The notes: a model not told the origin generated them from the letters alone. DNA of 64,000 nt from Rheinheimera pacifica (GCF_024809855.1 NZ_JANUEM010000001.1:372001-436000), one strand, 5' to 3'; positions 36,623-46,387 are shown, counted from the first letter of the stretch. Made by a program: numbers and translations.

Positions 36623-38182
36623 ATGGATATTGTAGACCTGTCCCGACTTCAGTTCGCCTTTACGGCAATGATCCACTTCCTGTTTGTTCCTCTTACTCTT
36701 GGTATGGCTTTTTTACTGGCTATTATGGAATCGGTTTATGTGATGACCGGTAAAACCATTTACCGTGATATGACTAAATTCTGGGGTAAGTTATTTGGCA
36801 TTAACTTTGCGCTTGGCGTTACCACCGGTATTGCCATGGAATTCCAGTTTGGTACTAACTGGTCTTACTATTCGCACTATGTCGGCGACATTTTCGGTGC
36901 GCCGCTGGCCATAGAAGCGCTGATGGCATTTTTTCTTGAATCTACCCTAATCGGCTTATTTTTCTTTGGTTGGGACAGATTAAGCAAAGAAAAACATTTA
37001 GCAGTAACCTGGCTAATGGCGTTAGCCAGCAATTTATCAGCGCTTTGGATCCTGGTTGCCAATGGCTGGATGCAGCACCCGGTAGGCTCGGTATTTAACA
37101 TCGACACTATGCGCATGGAACTTACCAGCTTTAGCGAGGTTATTTTTAACCCGGTGGCTCAGGTTAAGTTTGTACATACGGTGTCGGCCGGTTATGTTAC
37201 CGGCGCAGTATTTGTGCTGGCCATTTCCAGCTGGTATCTGCTTAAAGGCCGCGATTTACCCTTTGCCCGGCGCAGCTTTGCTATTGCTTCAGCCTTTGGC
37301 CTGGCCAGTGCGCTATCGGTAATAGTGCTGGGTGATGAATCAGGCTATGAGCTTGGCGATGTGCAAAAAGTCAAACTGGCCGCTGTCGAGGCCGAATGGC
37401 ATACCCACCCGGCACCAGCTGCGTTTACAGTATTTGGCTTACCGAACGAGCAAACACAAACCACCGACTACGCCCTGAAAATTCCGGCTGTGCTTGGTCT
37501 TATTGCTACCCGCTCGGTAACAGAAGAAGTAGCAGGCTTAAGTGAACTGAAAGAAAAACACCTTGAGCGCATTATTCGCGGCCAGGAAGCTTATGTGCTG
37601 ATGACGCAATATCGCGCCGGCGATAAATCGCCCGCTACGATTAACCGCTTTAATGAAGTCAGCGCTGATTTAGGCTACGGCATGCTGTTAACTGCCTACA
37701 CCGATGACGTTGCCAATGCCACAGCCGAGCATATTGCTCAGGCGGTGGAAGATTCCATACCTAAAGTCTGGCCGTTGTTTTGGAGCTTTCGCATTATGGT
37801 AGCGTGCGGCGTGTCTATGCTGGTGCTGTTTGCTGCGGCTTTCTGGCACAGCGCCAAACGCACAGTCGATAAACCGCGCTGGCTGCTTAAATTTGCCCTG
37901 TTCAGCCTGCCACTGCCGTGGATTGCCTGCGAAGCCGGCTGGTTTGTCGCAGAATACGGCCGCCAGCCCTGGGCCATAGGTGAAATACTGCCCACGCATT
38001 TAGCGGTATCGCAGCTTAGTGTCAGCGATATCTGGTTCAGCCTTGGCGCCATAGTGGTGCTGTATACCATCTTCGTTATTATCGAAATGTGGCTGATGAC
38101 TAAATACGCCAGGCTCGGGCCCTCAGCCCTGCATACCGGCAAATATGATTTAGAAAGCCCCGCTAACGTGAAGGAGGCATAA
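36623..38182 (+). CDS. cydA: Cytochrome bd ubiquinol oxidase subunit I
   Basis: The start at 36623 ([11 protein letters not shown]) fits both E. coli CydA and the GGAG site seven bases upstream; the ATG at 36617 is too close to it. The 519-residue subunit carries hemes b558, b595 and d. Axial ligands are visible: H18 in AMIHFLFVP, the His in [12 protein letters not shown], and Met in [18 protein letters not shown] marks the start of the quinol-binding Q-loop, which is long, as in the E. coli (L-type) enzymes. It oxidises ubiquinol and reduces oxygen with high affinity. Confidence 0.97.
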   Translation: MDIVDLSRLQFAFTAMIHFLFVPLTLGMAFLLAIMESVYVMTGKTIYRDMTKFWGKLFGINFALGVTTGIAMEFQFGTNWSYYSHYVGDIFGAPLAIEALMAFFLESTLIGLFFFGWDRLSKEKHLAVTWLMALASNLSALWILVANGWMQHPVGSVFNIDTMRMELTSFSEVIFNPVAQVKFVHTVSAGYVTGAVFVLAISSWYLLKGRDLPFARRSFAIASAFGLASALSVIVLGDESGYELGDVQKVKLAAVEAEWHTHPAPAAFTVFGLPNEQTQTTDYALKIPAVLGLIATRSVTEEVAGLSELKEKHLERIIRGQEAYVLMTQYRAGDKSPATINRFNEVSADLGYGMLLTAYTDDVANATAEHIAQAVEDSIPKVWPLFWSFRIMVACGVSMLVLFAAAFWHSAKRTVDKPRWLLKFALFSLPLPWIACEAGWFVAEYGRQPWAIGEILPTHLAVSQLSVSDIWFSLGAIVVLYTIFVIIEMWLMTKYARLGPSALHTGKYDLESPANVKEA

Positions 38183-38183
38183 C

Positions 38184-39320
38184 ATGGATTACGAAGCACT
38201 AAGGTTTATCTGGTGGTTGTTGATTGGCGTGTTACTGATTGGCTTTGTAGTAACCGACGGTTTTGATATGGGCGTGGCGGCTTTGTTAAAAGTGCTGGGC
38301 AAAAACAACGACGAGCGCCGTGTTATGATCAATGCCATAGCGCCGCACTGGGACGGTAACCAGGTATGGTTAATTACGGCTGGCGGTGCCTTATTCGCCG
38401 CCTGGCCCACAGTATATGCCGCCTCATTCAGTGGCTTTTACATCGCTTTAATGTTAACGCTGTTTGCGCTGTTTTTACGCCCTATCGGTTTTGAATACCG
38501 CGCTAAAATTGACAGCGAAACATGGCGCAGCCGCTGGGACTGGGCACTTACCGCAGGCTCTGCCATACCGGCGCTGATTTTCGGTGTGGCCTTCGGCAAC
38601 CTGTTACAAGGCGTACCCTTTTACTTTGATGATATTTTGCGCCTGCATTATACCGGTAGTTTCTGGGCATTACTTAACCCCTTTGCCTTACTGGCCGGCA
38701 TATTAAGCCTGTTGATGATACTAAACCACGGCGCCACTTACCTGCAGCTGAAAACCGAAGCCGAGCTAAAAGCACGTAGTGAAAACCTGTCAGCAGTACT
38801 GGCACTGGTTTGCTCGGCTATCTTTGTACTGGCCGGTGTCTGGCTGTTTCTGGCAGTAGATGGTTATAGCGTTACCAGCCTTATTGACACCAACGGTGCC
38901 AACCGTACTACCGATAAAACCGTATTGATAAGCGCCGGAGCCTGGTTTAGCAACTATGCCAGATGGCCGTTGCTGTGGCTGGCACCGGTGCTTGGCGTAG
39001 CAGGCTTTGTGGCTTGCGCGATGGCCAGTAAAACACAGCGCCATATTACTGCGTTTATCAGCTCGTCACTGGCCATTGCCATGGTTGTGCTGACAGCAGG
39101 CGTTAGTATGTTCCCCTTTGTTATGCCGTCCAGCAGCACACCGGCACACAGCCTGACCATGTGGGACGCCACCGCCAGTGAAAGTACGCTGATGATCATG
39201 TTTGTGGTGGCCTGCATCTTTGTACCACTGATCCTGGCGTATACCGCCTGGAGTTACTTTGTCATGCGCGGGCGCTTAAACGAGCAGCATATCCGTGATA
39301 ACAGCCACTCACTGTACTGA
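38184..39320 (+). CDS. cydB: Cytochrome bd ubiquinol oxidase subunit II
   Basis: A 378-residue membrane subunit with about nine hydrophobic helices. It starts one base after the cydA stop with GGAGG just upstream (AAGGAGGCATAACATG). Conserved blocks are GFVVTDGFDMGVAALL near the N-terminus, APHWDGNQVWLITAGGALFAAWP, and LRPIGFEYRAKI. CydB is the structural partner of CydA and, in E. coli, contributes to the proton path and binds a quinone. Ends at LNEQHIRDNSHSLY. Confidence 0.96.
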   Translation: MDYEALRFIWWLLIGVLLIGFVVTDGFDMGVAALLKVLGKNNDERRVMINAIAPHWDGNQVWLITAGGALFAAWPTVYAASFSGFYIALMLTLFALFLRPIGFEYRAKIDSETWRSRWDWALTAGSAIPALIFGVAFGNLLQGVPFYFDDILRLHYTGSFWALLNPFALLAGILSLLMILNHGATYLQLKTEAELKARSENLSAVLALVCSAIFVLAGVWLFLAVDGYSVTSLIDTNGANRTTDKTVLISAGAWFSNYARWPLLWLAPVLGVAGFVACAMASKTQRHITAFISSSLAIAMVVLTAGVSMFPFVMPSSSTPAHSLTMWDATASESTLMIMFVVACIFVPLILAYTAWSYFVMRGRLNEQHIRDNSHSLY

Positions 39321-39346
39321 TCTTCAGTTGATAGAAGGAGCAAATT

Positions 39347-39460
39347 ATGTGGTATTTTGCCTGGATTTTAGGCGTATTAATGGCCTGCTCATTTGGCATT
39401 ATCAATGCCATGTGGCTGGAGTTTAAAGGCTACGAAGGCGAGGACATCCAAGCTGACTAG
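39347..39460 (+). CDS. cydX: Cytochrome bd accessory subunit CydX
   Basis: A 37-residue frame not long enough for usual gene calling. It begins MWYFAWILGVLMACSFG and has the CydX pattern: an N-terminal MWYF/AWxLG motif, one transmembrane helix, the conserved W in NAMWLE and an acidic tail. AGAAGGAG lies 6-8 bases before its ATG, 26 bp after cydB. CydX is required for stability and activity of the bd oxidase. The 3' end overlaps the likely 5' end of cydD. Confidence 0.93.
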   Translation: MWYFAWILGVLMACSFGIINAMWLEFKGYEGEDIQAD

Positions 39461-41189
39461 CTCAGGCCAACCGGCACAGCAGCTGGCAATACTGCTGCAA
39501 AGCCAGCGTATACGGCTTAACAGCGCCCTGCTGTTAGCCGTAAGCGCCAGCCTGCTGTTTATTTTGCAATGTTATTTACTGGCCAGCCTGTTTGCCGGTT
39601 GGCTTATTACCAGCCAGCAAGGCCTGCCGGTTAACAGCGACCAACTGCTTAACAGCCTGCCCTGGCTGGTGCTTTGCCTGCTGGGGCGGCCTGCACTGCA
39701 ATACTGGCGTGAACAACTTAGTTTACAAGCCAGCCAGCATATCCGCAGCAGCTTACGTGTGCAGTTGCTGGCAAAACTGGCTGACGCCGGCCCGGCTAAA
39801 AACCAGTACGGTAACGATGGCAGCTTAAGCAGCAAGCTGCTGGAGCAGGTTGATGCGCTGGATGGTTTTATAAGCCGCTATTATGTCCAACGTTATCTGG
39901 TACTGATCACACCGTTACTGCTGGTTGCTGCCACCTTTGTTTACAGCCCGCTGGCAGCAGTTATTTTATTAATTACCGCGCCGCTGGTACCGCTATTTAT
40001 GATCTTACTGGGCAATGCTGCGGCCACAGCCAGCCAGCGCCAGCTGCAACAGCTTAGCCGCATGAGCGGCCGTTTTCTTGATTTAGTGCGTGGCATGGCT
40101 ACCTTGCAGCAGTTGCAGGCTACTGAACGCGCTGGGCAATCGGTAGCCAATGCGGCCGGGCGCTACCGCGACAGCAGTATGAATGTACTGAAATTAGCTT
40201 TTTTATCCTCCGCGGTGCTGGAGTTTTTCTCGGCACTGGCTATTGCCTTGCTGGCATTGTATTTGGGCCTTGGGCTGCTGGGTATTTTACCCTGGGCCAA
40301 AGAAGTTATACCGGTGCCGTACCAGGGGGCCTTGTTTATTTTGCTGCTGGCGCCGGAGTTTTACGCACCGCTGCGCCAGCTTGGCAGCGATTACCACGCC
40401 AAAGCACAGGCCGAAGCCGCAATTGACGGGCTAAGCCCCATTTTACAGCGCCAGGCCTGGCAACACCCCGGCACACAACAGCTAACCCTAAACAGTGCAC
40501 CGGATATCGAGCTGCAGCAACTGCATATTTTAACTGCCGGGCAGCGCCAGCGACTGGCACCGGTTAGCTTAAGCATAAACAGTGGCGGGCGCATCGCGCT
40601 ACAGGGGCCAAGTGGCTGTGGTAAATCCAGCCTGTTGCACGCATTGCTGGGCTTTGTGCCGTATCAGGGTGATATTCTGATCAACCGGCATCCGCTAACC
40701 CGGCTTGAGCGCAACCACTGGCAGCAGCAACTGGGCTATATGGCGCAGTACAGCAGTATTGCTGCGGCCAGCATTGCCGCTAACCTGCGCCTGGCCGCAC
40801 CTGATGCCACAGATCAACAACTGATAACTGCACTGCAACAGGTAGAGCTGTGGCCGTTAATACAACAATTACCGCTTGGCCTTAATACTGTGCTGGGCGA
40901 GCGTGGCAGGGGTTTGTCAGGCGGCCAGCTACAACGGCTGGCGCTGGCGCAGTTGTTATTGCGGGACGCTAAAGTCTGGCTGCTGGACGAGCCCACCGCG
41001 CATTTAGACGGCGCTACGGCTTATCGTTTACACCAACTGATAGGCACGCTGAGCCAGGGTAAAACGCTGATTATTGTTAGCCACCAGCTACATGGCCTGG
41101 GCTGGCTGGACAACATAATGCGGCTGTCCAACCCCGCAATTAACCCGGCAGTTAACCCTGTTGAAGGAGCGCAGTATGTTCAAGCCTGA
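39405..41189 (+). CDS. cydD: Cysteine/glutathione ABC exporter subunit CydD
   Basis: A ~594-residue fused transmembrane/ATPase ABC exporter half. Transmembrane helices occupy about residues 30-310; the nucleotide-binding domain carries Walker A GPSGCGKSSLL, signature LSGGQLQRLALAQ and Walker B VWLLDEPTAHLDG. CydDC exports cysteine and glutathione to the periplasm, needed for assembly of the adjacent bd oxidase. The start is uncertain: the ATG at 39405 lies within cydX and has no clear Shine-Dalgarno; the first recognisable homology begins near QLAILLQSQRIR (about 39484). Translational coupling to cydX or a non-ATG start near GAGGACATCCAAGCTG is possible. Confidence 0.92.
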   Translation: MPCGWSLKATKARTSKLTSSGQPAQQLAILLQSQRIRLNSALLLAVSASLLFILQCYLLASLFAGWLITSQQGLPVNSDQLLNSLPWLVLCLLGRPALQYWREQLSLQASQHIRSSLRVQLLAKLADAGPAKNQYGNDGSLSSKLLEQVDALDGFISRYYVQRYLVLITPLLLVAATFVYSPLAAVILLITAPLVPLFMILLGNAAATASQRQLQQLSRMSGRFLDLVRGMATLQQLQATERAGQSVANAAGRYRDSSMNVLKLAFLSSAVLEFFSALAIALLALYLGLGLLGILPWAKEVIPVPYQGALFILLLAPEFYAPLRQLGSDYHAKAQAEAAIDGLSPILQRQAWQHPGTQQLTLNSAPDIELQQLHILTAGQRQRLAPVSLSINSGGRIALQGPSGCGKSSLLHALLGFVPYQGDILINRHPLTRLERNHWQQQLGYMAQYSSIAAASIAANLRLAAPDATDQQLITALQQVELWPLIQQLPLGLNTVLGERGRGLSGGQLQRLALAQLLLRDAKVWLLDEPTAHLDGATAYRLHQLIGTLSQGKTLIIVSHQLHGLGWLDNIMRLSNPAINPAVNPVEGAQYVQA

Positions 41190-42816
41190 GAATCTGCCAG
41201 CGCCAGAACGCAGTATTCGTTTACGCAGCCTGCTGCAAAGCCGCAGCAAGGCCTGGTTGCTGGCACTCTTGCTTGGGCTGGCTACTTTACTGGCTGCAGC
41301 AACCTTATTAGCATTATCCGGCTGGTTTATCAGTGCCGCCGCGCTGGCTGGGCTGGCAAGTGTTGGCGCTTATGGTTTTGATTATTTCCGCCCGGCGGCG
41401 ATTATCCGCCTGTGCGCCATTGGCCGTACAGCCGGGCGCTATGCCGAGCGTTTAACCTCGCACTATGCCGCCCTTAGCTTGTTAAAAGATTTACGCGTAC
41501 ACAGCTTTAGCGCTCTGGCACAACAGCAGCACAATAACCATCATTCGGCAGATACGCTGCAACATCTGGTTGGTGATATTGATTTACTCGATCAGTTTCC
41601 ACTAAAAGTTGTCGCGCCCTGGCTTTGGGCCTGCAGTTTAACCTTACTGGTGCTGCTGTTCTGGTATTTGCTGGCACCACCGCTACTGTTTGCTGCCGCG
41701 CCCTGCCTGCTACTGGCACTGGCGTTACCACTACTTAGCGTGCGCCACGCCAAAGCGCTGGCACTGCAGGATACCGACGCCAGCACACAACGGCGCAGGC
41801 TATTGCTGGAGCCGCTATCTATGCTGACATCGTTACTACTGTGGCAGCGCTGGCCGGATAACATCAGCCAGTTTAGTGTGCAGGATCAGGCCTGTCTGAA
41901 TTTACAATTGCGCCAGCAACAGTTAATCAGCCGCACGGCTTTGTTACAGCAAAGCCTGCTGGCATTAAGCCTGTTGGCACTGTTGTGGCAGGGTAATGCG
42001 CTGGTGGCCGCTAACTTACTCAGCGTGCCGCTGCTGCTGGCTGCCATGTTGGCACTGTGGGCGCTGTATGAAGTATTGTTGCCGCTATGCCAGAGTTTTA
42101 TTGCACTGGGCCTTAGCAGCGCCGCCCGCGACCGGTTAAACCGGTTAACGGATGTCAGTGCGCCAACACCGCTTAATAAACCAGAACCGGCCGCCCCGTT
42201 TAGCCTGAATGTAAACCGTTTATCGGCGCGCCAGAGCGGTGCGTTAGTTGGCCCGTCGCAGGTTAGCTTTACCCTGCAAAGCGGTGAAGTGCTGCTTATA
42301 AGTGGAGCCTCCGGCAGCGGTAAAACCACTTTATTGCAGGCACTGGCTAATCAGCTGGTTTTTTGCGGCGACATTACCCTAAACAGCTTGCTCTATGATG
42401 AATGGCAGCTCAGCAATACTCTGGCCTACCTGCCGCAGCAAACAGATTTATTTGATTTAACCCTGGCGCAAAACCTCCGCTTAGCCGCGCCAGATGCAAC
42501 CGATGCCATGCTATGGCAGGTGCTGGGTGATGTTGCGCTAAGCAACTGGGCCCAAAGCCAGCCGCAGCAGTTAGATACGGTTATCGGTGAATACGGTGCC
42601 GCAGTATCTGGCGGCCAGGCCAGGCGCCTTGCTCTGGCACGTTTGCTGTTAACACAACGGCCGGTATTACTGCTGGACGAGCCTTTTGCCGGCCTGGACC
42701 CTGCAACCACAGCGCATATGCTTAACGCCTTGCTGGCGCACCAACGCAACGGCCTGCTGGTTATCGTCAGCCACCAGCAGCTTAATGTACCGCATGCTAA
42801 ACAGCTGCAGCTGTAG
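41176..42816 (+). CDS. cydC: Cysteine/glutathione ABC exporter subunit CydC
   Basis: The start at 41176 (MFKPEN) follows AAGGAG and overlaps the end of cydD by 14 bp. The 546-residue ABC exporter half has a membrane domain (about residues 25-310) with SGWFISAAALAGLAS and the CydC-type YAERLTSHYAAL, and an ATPase domain with Walker A GASGSGKTTLL, signature VSGGQARRLALARLLL and Walker B VLLLDEPFAGLDP. It pairs with CydD to move thiols into the periplasm. The cydABX-DC cluster encodes both the oxidase and its assembly exporter in one direction. Confidence 0.94.
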   Translation: MFKPENLPAPERSIRLRSLLQSRSKAWLLALLLGLATLLAAATLLALSGWFISAAALAGLASVGAYGFDYFRPAAIIRLCAIGRTAGRYAERLTSHYAALSLLKDLRVHSFSALAQQQHNNHHSADTLQHLVGDIDLLDQFPLKVVAPWLWACSLTLLVLLFWYLLAPPLLFAAAPCLLLALALPLLSVRHAKALALQDTDASTQRRRLLLEPLSMLTSLLLWQRWPDNISQFSVQDQACLNLQLRQQQLISRTALLQQSLLALSLLALLWQGNALVAANLLSVPLLLAAMLALWALYEVLLPLCQSFIALGLSSAARDRLNRLTDVSAPTPLNKPEPAAPFSLNVNRLSARQSGALVGPSQVSFTLQSGEVLLISGASGSGKTTLLQALANQLVFCGDITLNSLLYDEWQLSNTLAYLPQQTDLFDLTLAQNLRLAAPDATDAMLWQVLGDVALSNWAQSQPQQLDTVIGEYGAAVSGGQARRLALARLLLTQRPVLLLDEPFAGLDPATTAHMLNALLAHQRNGLLVIVSHQQLNVPHAKQLQL

Positions 42817-43004
42817 TACTAATAAAAACCAGTTGCTGTAATTAGCAATAAAAGTCATTAAAATAAGCACTGGTACGCAGACATTTTTGTCAGAAAGATT
42901 TACAGCGCTGTAGCAAACAAAACACCAACCAAGATGCAACAATATGATTTATAGACAATTATATCTTATGGTATTTTTTTTGCATCATCGCAGCCATTAA
43001 TAAG

Positions 43005-43045
43005 GATGCCCGGCTGAATGGACAAAACAGCGTCCGGGCGGCATC
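43005..43045 (+). ncRNA. Leader hairpin upstream of PEP-CTERM-like gene
   Basis: GATGCC-CGG-CTG (43005-43016) pairs with CAG-CCG-GGCATC blocks ending at 43045, giving a 12-bp stem interrupted by two 3-base bulges, with an 11-base loop. It lies 25 bases before the start codon of the next gene, inside its likely leader. It may control translation or mRNA stability; no riboswitch class was recognised. Confidence 0.4.
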
Positions 43046-43070
43046 AGTTCATCGGAGTAAGGCCATCACT

Positions 43071-43814
43071 ATGGAAAAGTTACTTGTTGCCAGCTTGCTT
43101 GTACTTAGCAGCACCAGTTTCGCAGCTACCCAAACCTGGGATTTTGTCGGTAGCGGCGGAGTCAGTAGCCTGAACCGCAATATAGTGCCCAACAACATCA
43201 AGCTTAATGACAACGACAGTACTATGTCGGTGACAATGACTGCCTGGGCTGCCTACAACGATGAAAATATTTTTCAAAGTGAACTGTGGTTAAGTCAGTG
43301 GGGTACGCTGGTATTTAACTCCAGAGGTGAAGCACACTGGACAGACAATGTCGGGCGTTATGAATTTATTTTGTTGTCATTTGATCAGGATGTTGAGCTG
43401 TCCGGCATCAGTATTTCCAATTACATGACCGACTCTGATATTTCTATCGCAGCATTTGACAGCAACCCGTTTGAAGGCGGCACCGCCATGACACGCTGGA
43501 GCCAGGTTTCGGGGTATGCCTTGTCATCATCCAGTTTTTCAAATGTCGGTTCATCACCGTTGAATCAGTATTATGCTTTGGACAGCGGCGCAAACCAGGC
43601 TAAAACCACAGCAGGTACCAGCGCCAGTTACTGGCTGATTGGTGCTTACAACCAGTATTTTGGCGGTGGCTTAACTGCCGGTAATGACAACCTGAAATTT
43701 AGTGGTTTAACCACTAAAACCTCAAATACTACACAGGTTTCAGCCCCTGCCAGCCTGTCATTATTTGCCTTTGCTTTATTAGCTTTCGCCGGCCGGCGCA
43801 AAAAGCCGCGTTAA
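43071..43814 (+). CDS. Exported protein with PEP-CTERM-like C-terminal anchor
   Basis: A 247-residue protein with a signal peptide (LLVASLLVLSSTSFA, cleavage near residue 18) and a C-terminal sorting region: VSAPASLSLFAFALLAFAGRRKKPR, i.e. a short motif, a hydrophobic helix and an Arg/Lys tail. This is the tripartite layout of PEP-CTERM proteins, with APA replacing the usual PEP, a variant I have seen in Alteromonadales. The body is Ser/Asn/Gly/Thr-rich beta structure without Cys, like many exopolysaccharide-associated PEP-CTERM proteins. No exosortase gene is in the window. Role unknown. Confidence 0.8.
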   Translation: MEKLLVASLLVLSSTSFAATQTWDFVGSGGVSSLNRNIVPNNIKLNDNDSTMSVTMTAWAAYNDENIFQSELWLSQWGTLVFNSRGEAHWTDNVGRYEFILLSFDQDVELSGISISNYMTDSDISIAAFDSNPFEGGTAMTRWSQVSGYALSSSSFSNVGSSPLNQYYALDSGANQAKTTAGTSASYWLIGAYNQYFGGGLTAGNDNLKFSGLTTKTSNTTQVSAPASLSLFAFALLAFAGRRKKPR

Positions 43815-43832
43815 TTTTTAAATGTTCGTTTA

Positions 43833-43858
43833 AAGCACCGCCTGCGGTGCTTTTTTAT
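43833..43858 (+). terminator. Rho-independent terminator of the PEP-CTERM-like gene
   Basis: AAGCACCGC and GCGGTGCTT form a 9-bp stem with a 2-base loop, followed by a run of six T, 19 bp after the stop. Confidence 0.92.
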
Positions 43859-43880
43859 TAGCTGCGATTTCTCTGCCAAT

Positions 43881-43910
43881 AAAAAACCCCGCGCTAAAAA
43901 GCACGGGGTG
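43881..43910 (-). terminator. Rho-independent terminator of glnK-amtB
   Basis: On the minus strand CCCCGTGC and GCGCGGGG (one mismatch) enclose a T-rich loop and are followed by TTTTTTATT. It faces the terminator of the convergent PEP-CTERM-like gene and lies about 130 bp after the amtB stop. Confidence 0.8.
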
Positions 43911-44039
43911 TCAGATAAAAAGACAAAGGACAAGGATAGACGTAGTTTGGTGGTGACGTTCAGTTCGCGGTTGCGCTACCGGTTGGTAACGCATCGCTCA
44001 CTAGCTCCCAGGAAGTTCCACCAACTCTTCCCAGGCTGC

Positions 44040-45311
44040 TTACTTTACCGACGCTACAAACTCAGGGTAGGCTTCAATTCCACACTCTGAGGCATCAACG
44101 CCTTCATACTCGGCTTCTTCGCTTACGCGGATGCCTACAACCAGTTTAAGTACATACCAAACAATCAGGCTGCAACCAAATACCCAGACAAAGATGGTAG
44201 CACCGCCAACCAGTTGGCCAAGGAAAGTGCTGTCGCTGTTAGTTAACGGCACCAGTAATAAACCGTAAATACCTACAGTACCGTGTACAGAGATAGCACC
44301 TACCGGATCATCAATTTTCAGCTTATCCAGACCGATAATAGACGCTACCACCAATACACCACCGATAGCACCAAATAAGGTTGCCTGCAGTGCTGTTGGT
44401 GTAGAAGGTTCAGCCGTAATCGCCACTAAGCCGGCCAGAGCACCGTTTAATGCCATGGTTAAATCTGCTTTACGGAATAACACTACCGACAGCGCCAGTG
44501 CTGATATCGCCCCAGCAGCGGCCGCCGCATTAGTGTTAAGAAATACTACTGCTACTGCATTGGCATTACTGATATCGCCCAGCTTTAGTACCGAGCCACC
44601 GTTAAAGCCAAACCAACCCATCCACAGCACCAGAGTACCCAGTGTCGCCAGCGGCATATTGGCACCCGGAATGGCATTCACTTTACCGTCTTTGCTGTAC
44701 TTGCCTTTACGCGCTCCCAGCAATATCACCCCGGCAAGAGCAGCAGAAGCACCAGCCATATGTACTATGCCTGAACCGGCAAAGTCAGAGAAACCTAAAT
44801 CGCCTAAGGTGTATAAGCCAAATACCGCATTGCCACCCCAGGTCCATGAACCTTCCATCGGGTAGATAAAACCGGTCATAACTACGGCAAACGCCAGAAA
44901 GGCCCACAGTTTCATCCGTTCGGCCACTGCGCCAGACACAATAGACATAGCAGTAGCAACAAACACCACCTGGAAGAAGAAATCAGAAGCAGTAGAGTAC
45001 ACCGCTGCGCCAGTGAAACCATCTTCACGCTCAGCAAAGCTGGTTAGCGTGGCGTCAACATCAACCGCACCAATACCACTTAAGAAAAAATCGCCGCCGT
45101 ACATAAAGGCGTAACCGCACACCAGGTACATAATGCAGGCAATCGAATACAACGCCACATTCTTCGTCAGAATTTCAGTGGTGTTTTTTGCCCGTACCAG
45201 GCCAGCTTCCAGCATAGAAAAGCCCGCCGCCATCCACATCACCAATACCCCGCAGATCAGGAAGTAAAAGGTGTCCATTGCATACTGTAAATGATAAATT
45301 TGCTCTTGCAT
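44040..45311 (-). CDS. amtB: Ammonium transporter AmtB
   Basis: A 423-residue channel with eleven transmembrane helices. The twin pore histidines are in AGSGIVHMAGA and AISVHGTVGIYG; the Asp of FSDFAGSG stabilises the periplasmic ammonium site. MAAGFSMLEAGLVRAKN is the N-terminal signature. The C-terminal cytoplasmic tail (VSEEAEYEGVDASECGIEAYPE) is the region that docks GlnK. It conducts ammonia and is encoded 12 bp after glnK, the conserved pair. Confidence 0.95.
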   Translation of the reverse strand: MQEQIYHLQYAMDTFYFLICGVLVMWMAAGFSMLEAGLVRAKNTTEILTKNVALYSIACIMYLVCGYAFMYGGDFFLSGIGAVDVDATLTSFAEREDGFTGAAVYSTASDFFFQVVFVATAMSIVSGAVAERMKLWAFLAFAVVMTGFIYPMEGSWTWGGNAVFGLYTLGDLGFSDFAGSGIVHMAGASAALAGVILLGARKGKYSKDGKVNAIPGANMPLATLGTLVLWMGWFGFNGGSVLKLGDISNANAVAVVFLNTNAAAAAGAISALALSVVLFRKADLTMALNGALAGLVAITAEPSTPTALQATLFGAIGGVLVVASIIGLDKLKIDDPVGAISVHGTVGIYGLLLVPLTNSDSTFLGQLVGGATIFVWVFGCSLIVWYVLKLVVGIRVSEEAEYEGVDASECGIEAYPEFVASVK

Positions 45312-45323
45312 GATAACAGCTCC

Positions 45324-45725
<402 letters not shown>

Positions 45726-45779
45726 TTATTAATTTATTAATTATCATAAACTTAAATTAAAACCGCTATCACAGACGAA

Positions 45780-45808
45780 AAAAAACGCACCATAACAGTG
45801 CGCTTTTT
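45780..45808. terminator. Bidirectional hairpin between yacL and glnK promoter
   Basis: CGCAC and GTGCG (45786-45802) flank CATAACA, with runs of A before and T after, so it can terminate in either direction. It lies about 30 bp after the yacL stop codon (minus strand). Confidence 0.7.
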
Positions 45809-45837
45809 CCCTGTCGCTGTGCAGTTTCAGCGTAGGT

Positions 45838-46227
45838 TCAGCCAGCCAGAAACTGCTGCCATTCGTGCAGCAGTTTTAGTAAATCTTCCAGCCCGCATTG
45901 TGTACTCATGCCCTGTTCATCCAGCTGTAAATCATCATCGGCCAGTTTATCTTGCTGGCGCTGCGGTAACGGCTCTGTACCGGTGTAAAACAAGGTATTG
46001 TGGCTTAGTGTTACTTCACCGTTTTCCACCTCCAGCAAAAACTCTTTGCCCTGATACTGCATACTCTGGTGTGGTTTTAGCGCGCTCAACTGTTGTAGCA
46101 GGGGTAAATATGCCTCTGCCTGCTGGCCAAATTCGTCCAGTAAAAAGCGGCCCAGCACTTCATGCTCGGCGGCAAGCCGGATGCTGAATTGCAGTGTATT
46201 GCGGTCGTAAATAAAGTCGTATTCCAT
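45838..46227 (-). CDS. yacL: YacL family protein (UPF0231)
   Basis: A 129-residue acidic soluble protein. MEYDFIYDRNTLQFSIRLAAEHEVLGRFLLDEF at the N-terminus and CGLEDLLKLLHEWQQF at the C-terminus correspond to E. coli YacL in position and spacing; the conserved VENGEVTLSHNTLFY lies in the middle. In E. coli yacL follows acnB, and here it again lies downstream of acnB on the same strand, separated by the family B repeat. Function is unknown. Confidence 0.87.
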   Translation of the reverse strand: MEYDFIYDRNTLQFSIRLAAEHEVLGRFLLDEFGQQAEAYLPLLQQLSALKPHQSMQYQGKEFLLEVENGEVTLSHNTLFYTGTEPLPQRQQDKLADDDLQLDEQGMSTQCGLEDLLKLLHEWQQFLAG

Positions 46228-46257
46228 ACTTCTGGTCCATGTTTAAGTAGTAGATGG

Positions 46258-46387
46258 AACTTTGCGCGAGCGCGCCTGCATACTCTGTCAGGCTCGCCAC
46301 AGCAACTCGCCCTACTGCCTGCGGCAGGGCTCAGACACTCTGTGTCGCCCTGTCAGAGATCCAGGCCCGCTAAGGTTGCGCAAAGTT
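46258..46387. repeat. Dispersed structured repeat, family B, copy 2
   Basis: The core at 46296-46346 matches the reverse complement of the core at 13067-13117 with few changes (GCCACAGCAACTCGCCC, CCTGCGGCAGGGCTCAGACA). Outer arms AACTTTGCGC (46258-46267) and GCGCAAAGTT (46378-46387) are perfectly complementary, with further pairing inside. The arms share no sequence with those of copy 1. It sits between acnB and yacL. Confidence 0.82.

Noticed and set aside
43005-43045. c-di-GMP (GEMM) riboswitch
   Set aside because: The hairpin lacks the GEMM core and tetraloop-receptor sequences; only a generic stem is visible.
43908-44090. 60-codon plus-strand open frame
   Set aside because: It runs through the amtB terminator and into amtB antisense; basic composition without any family likeness.
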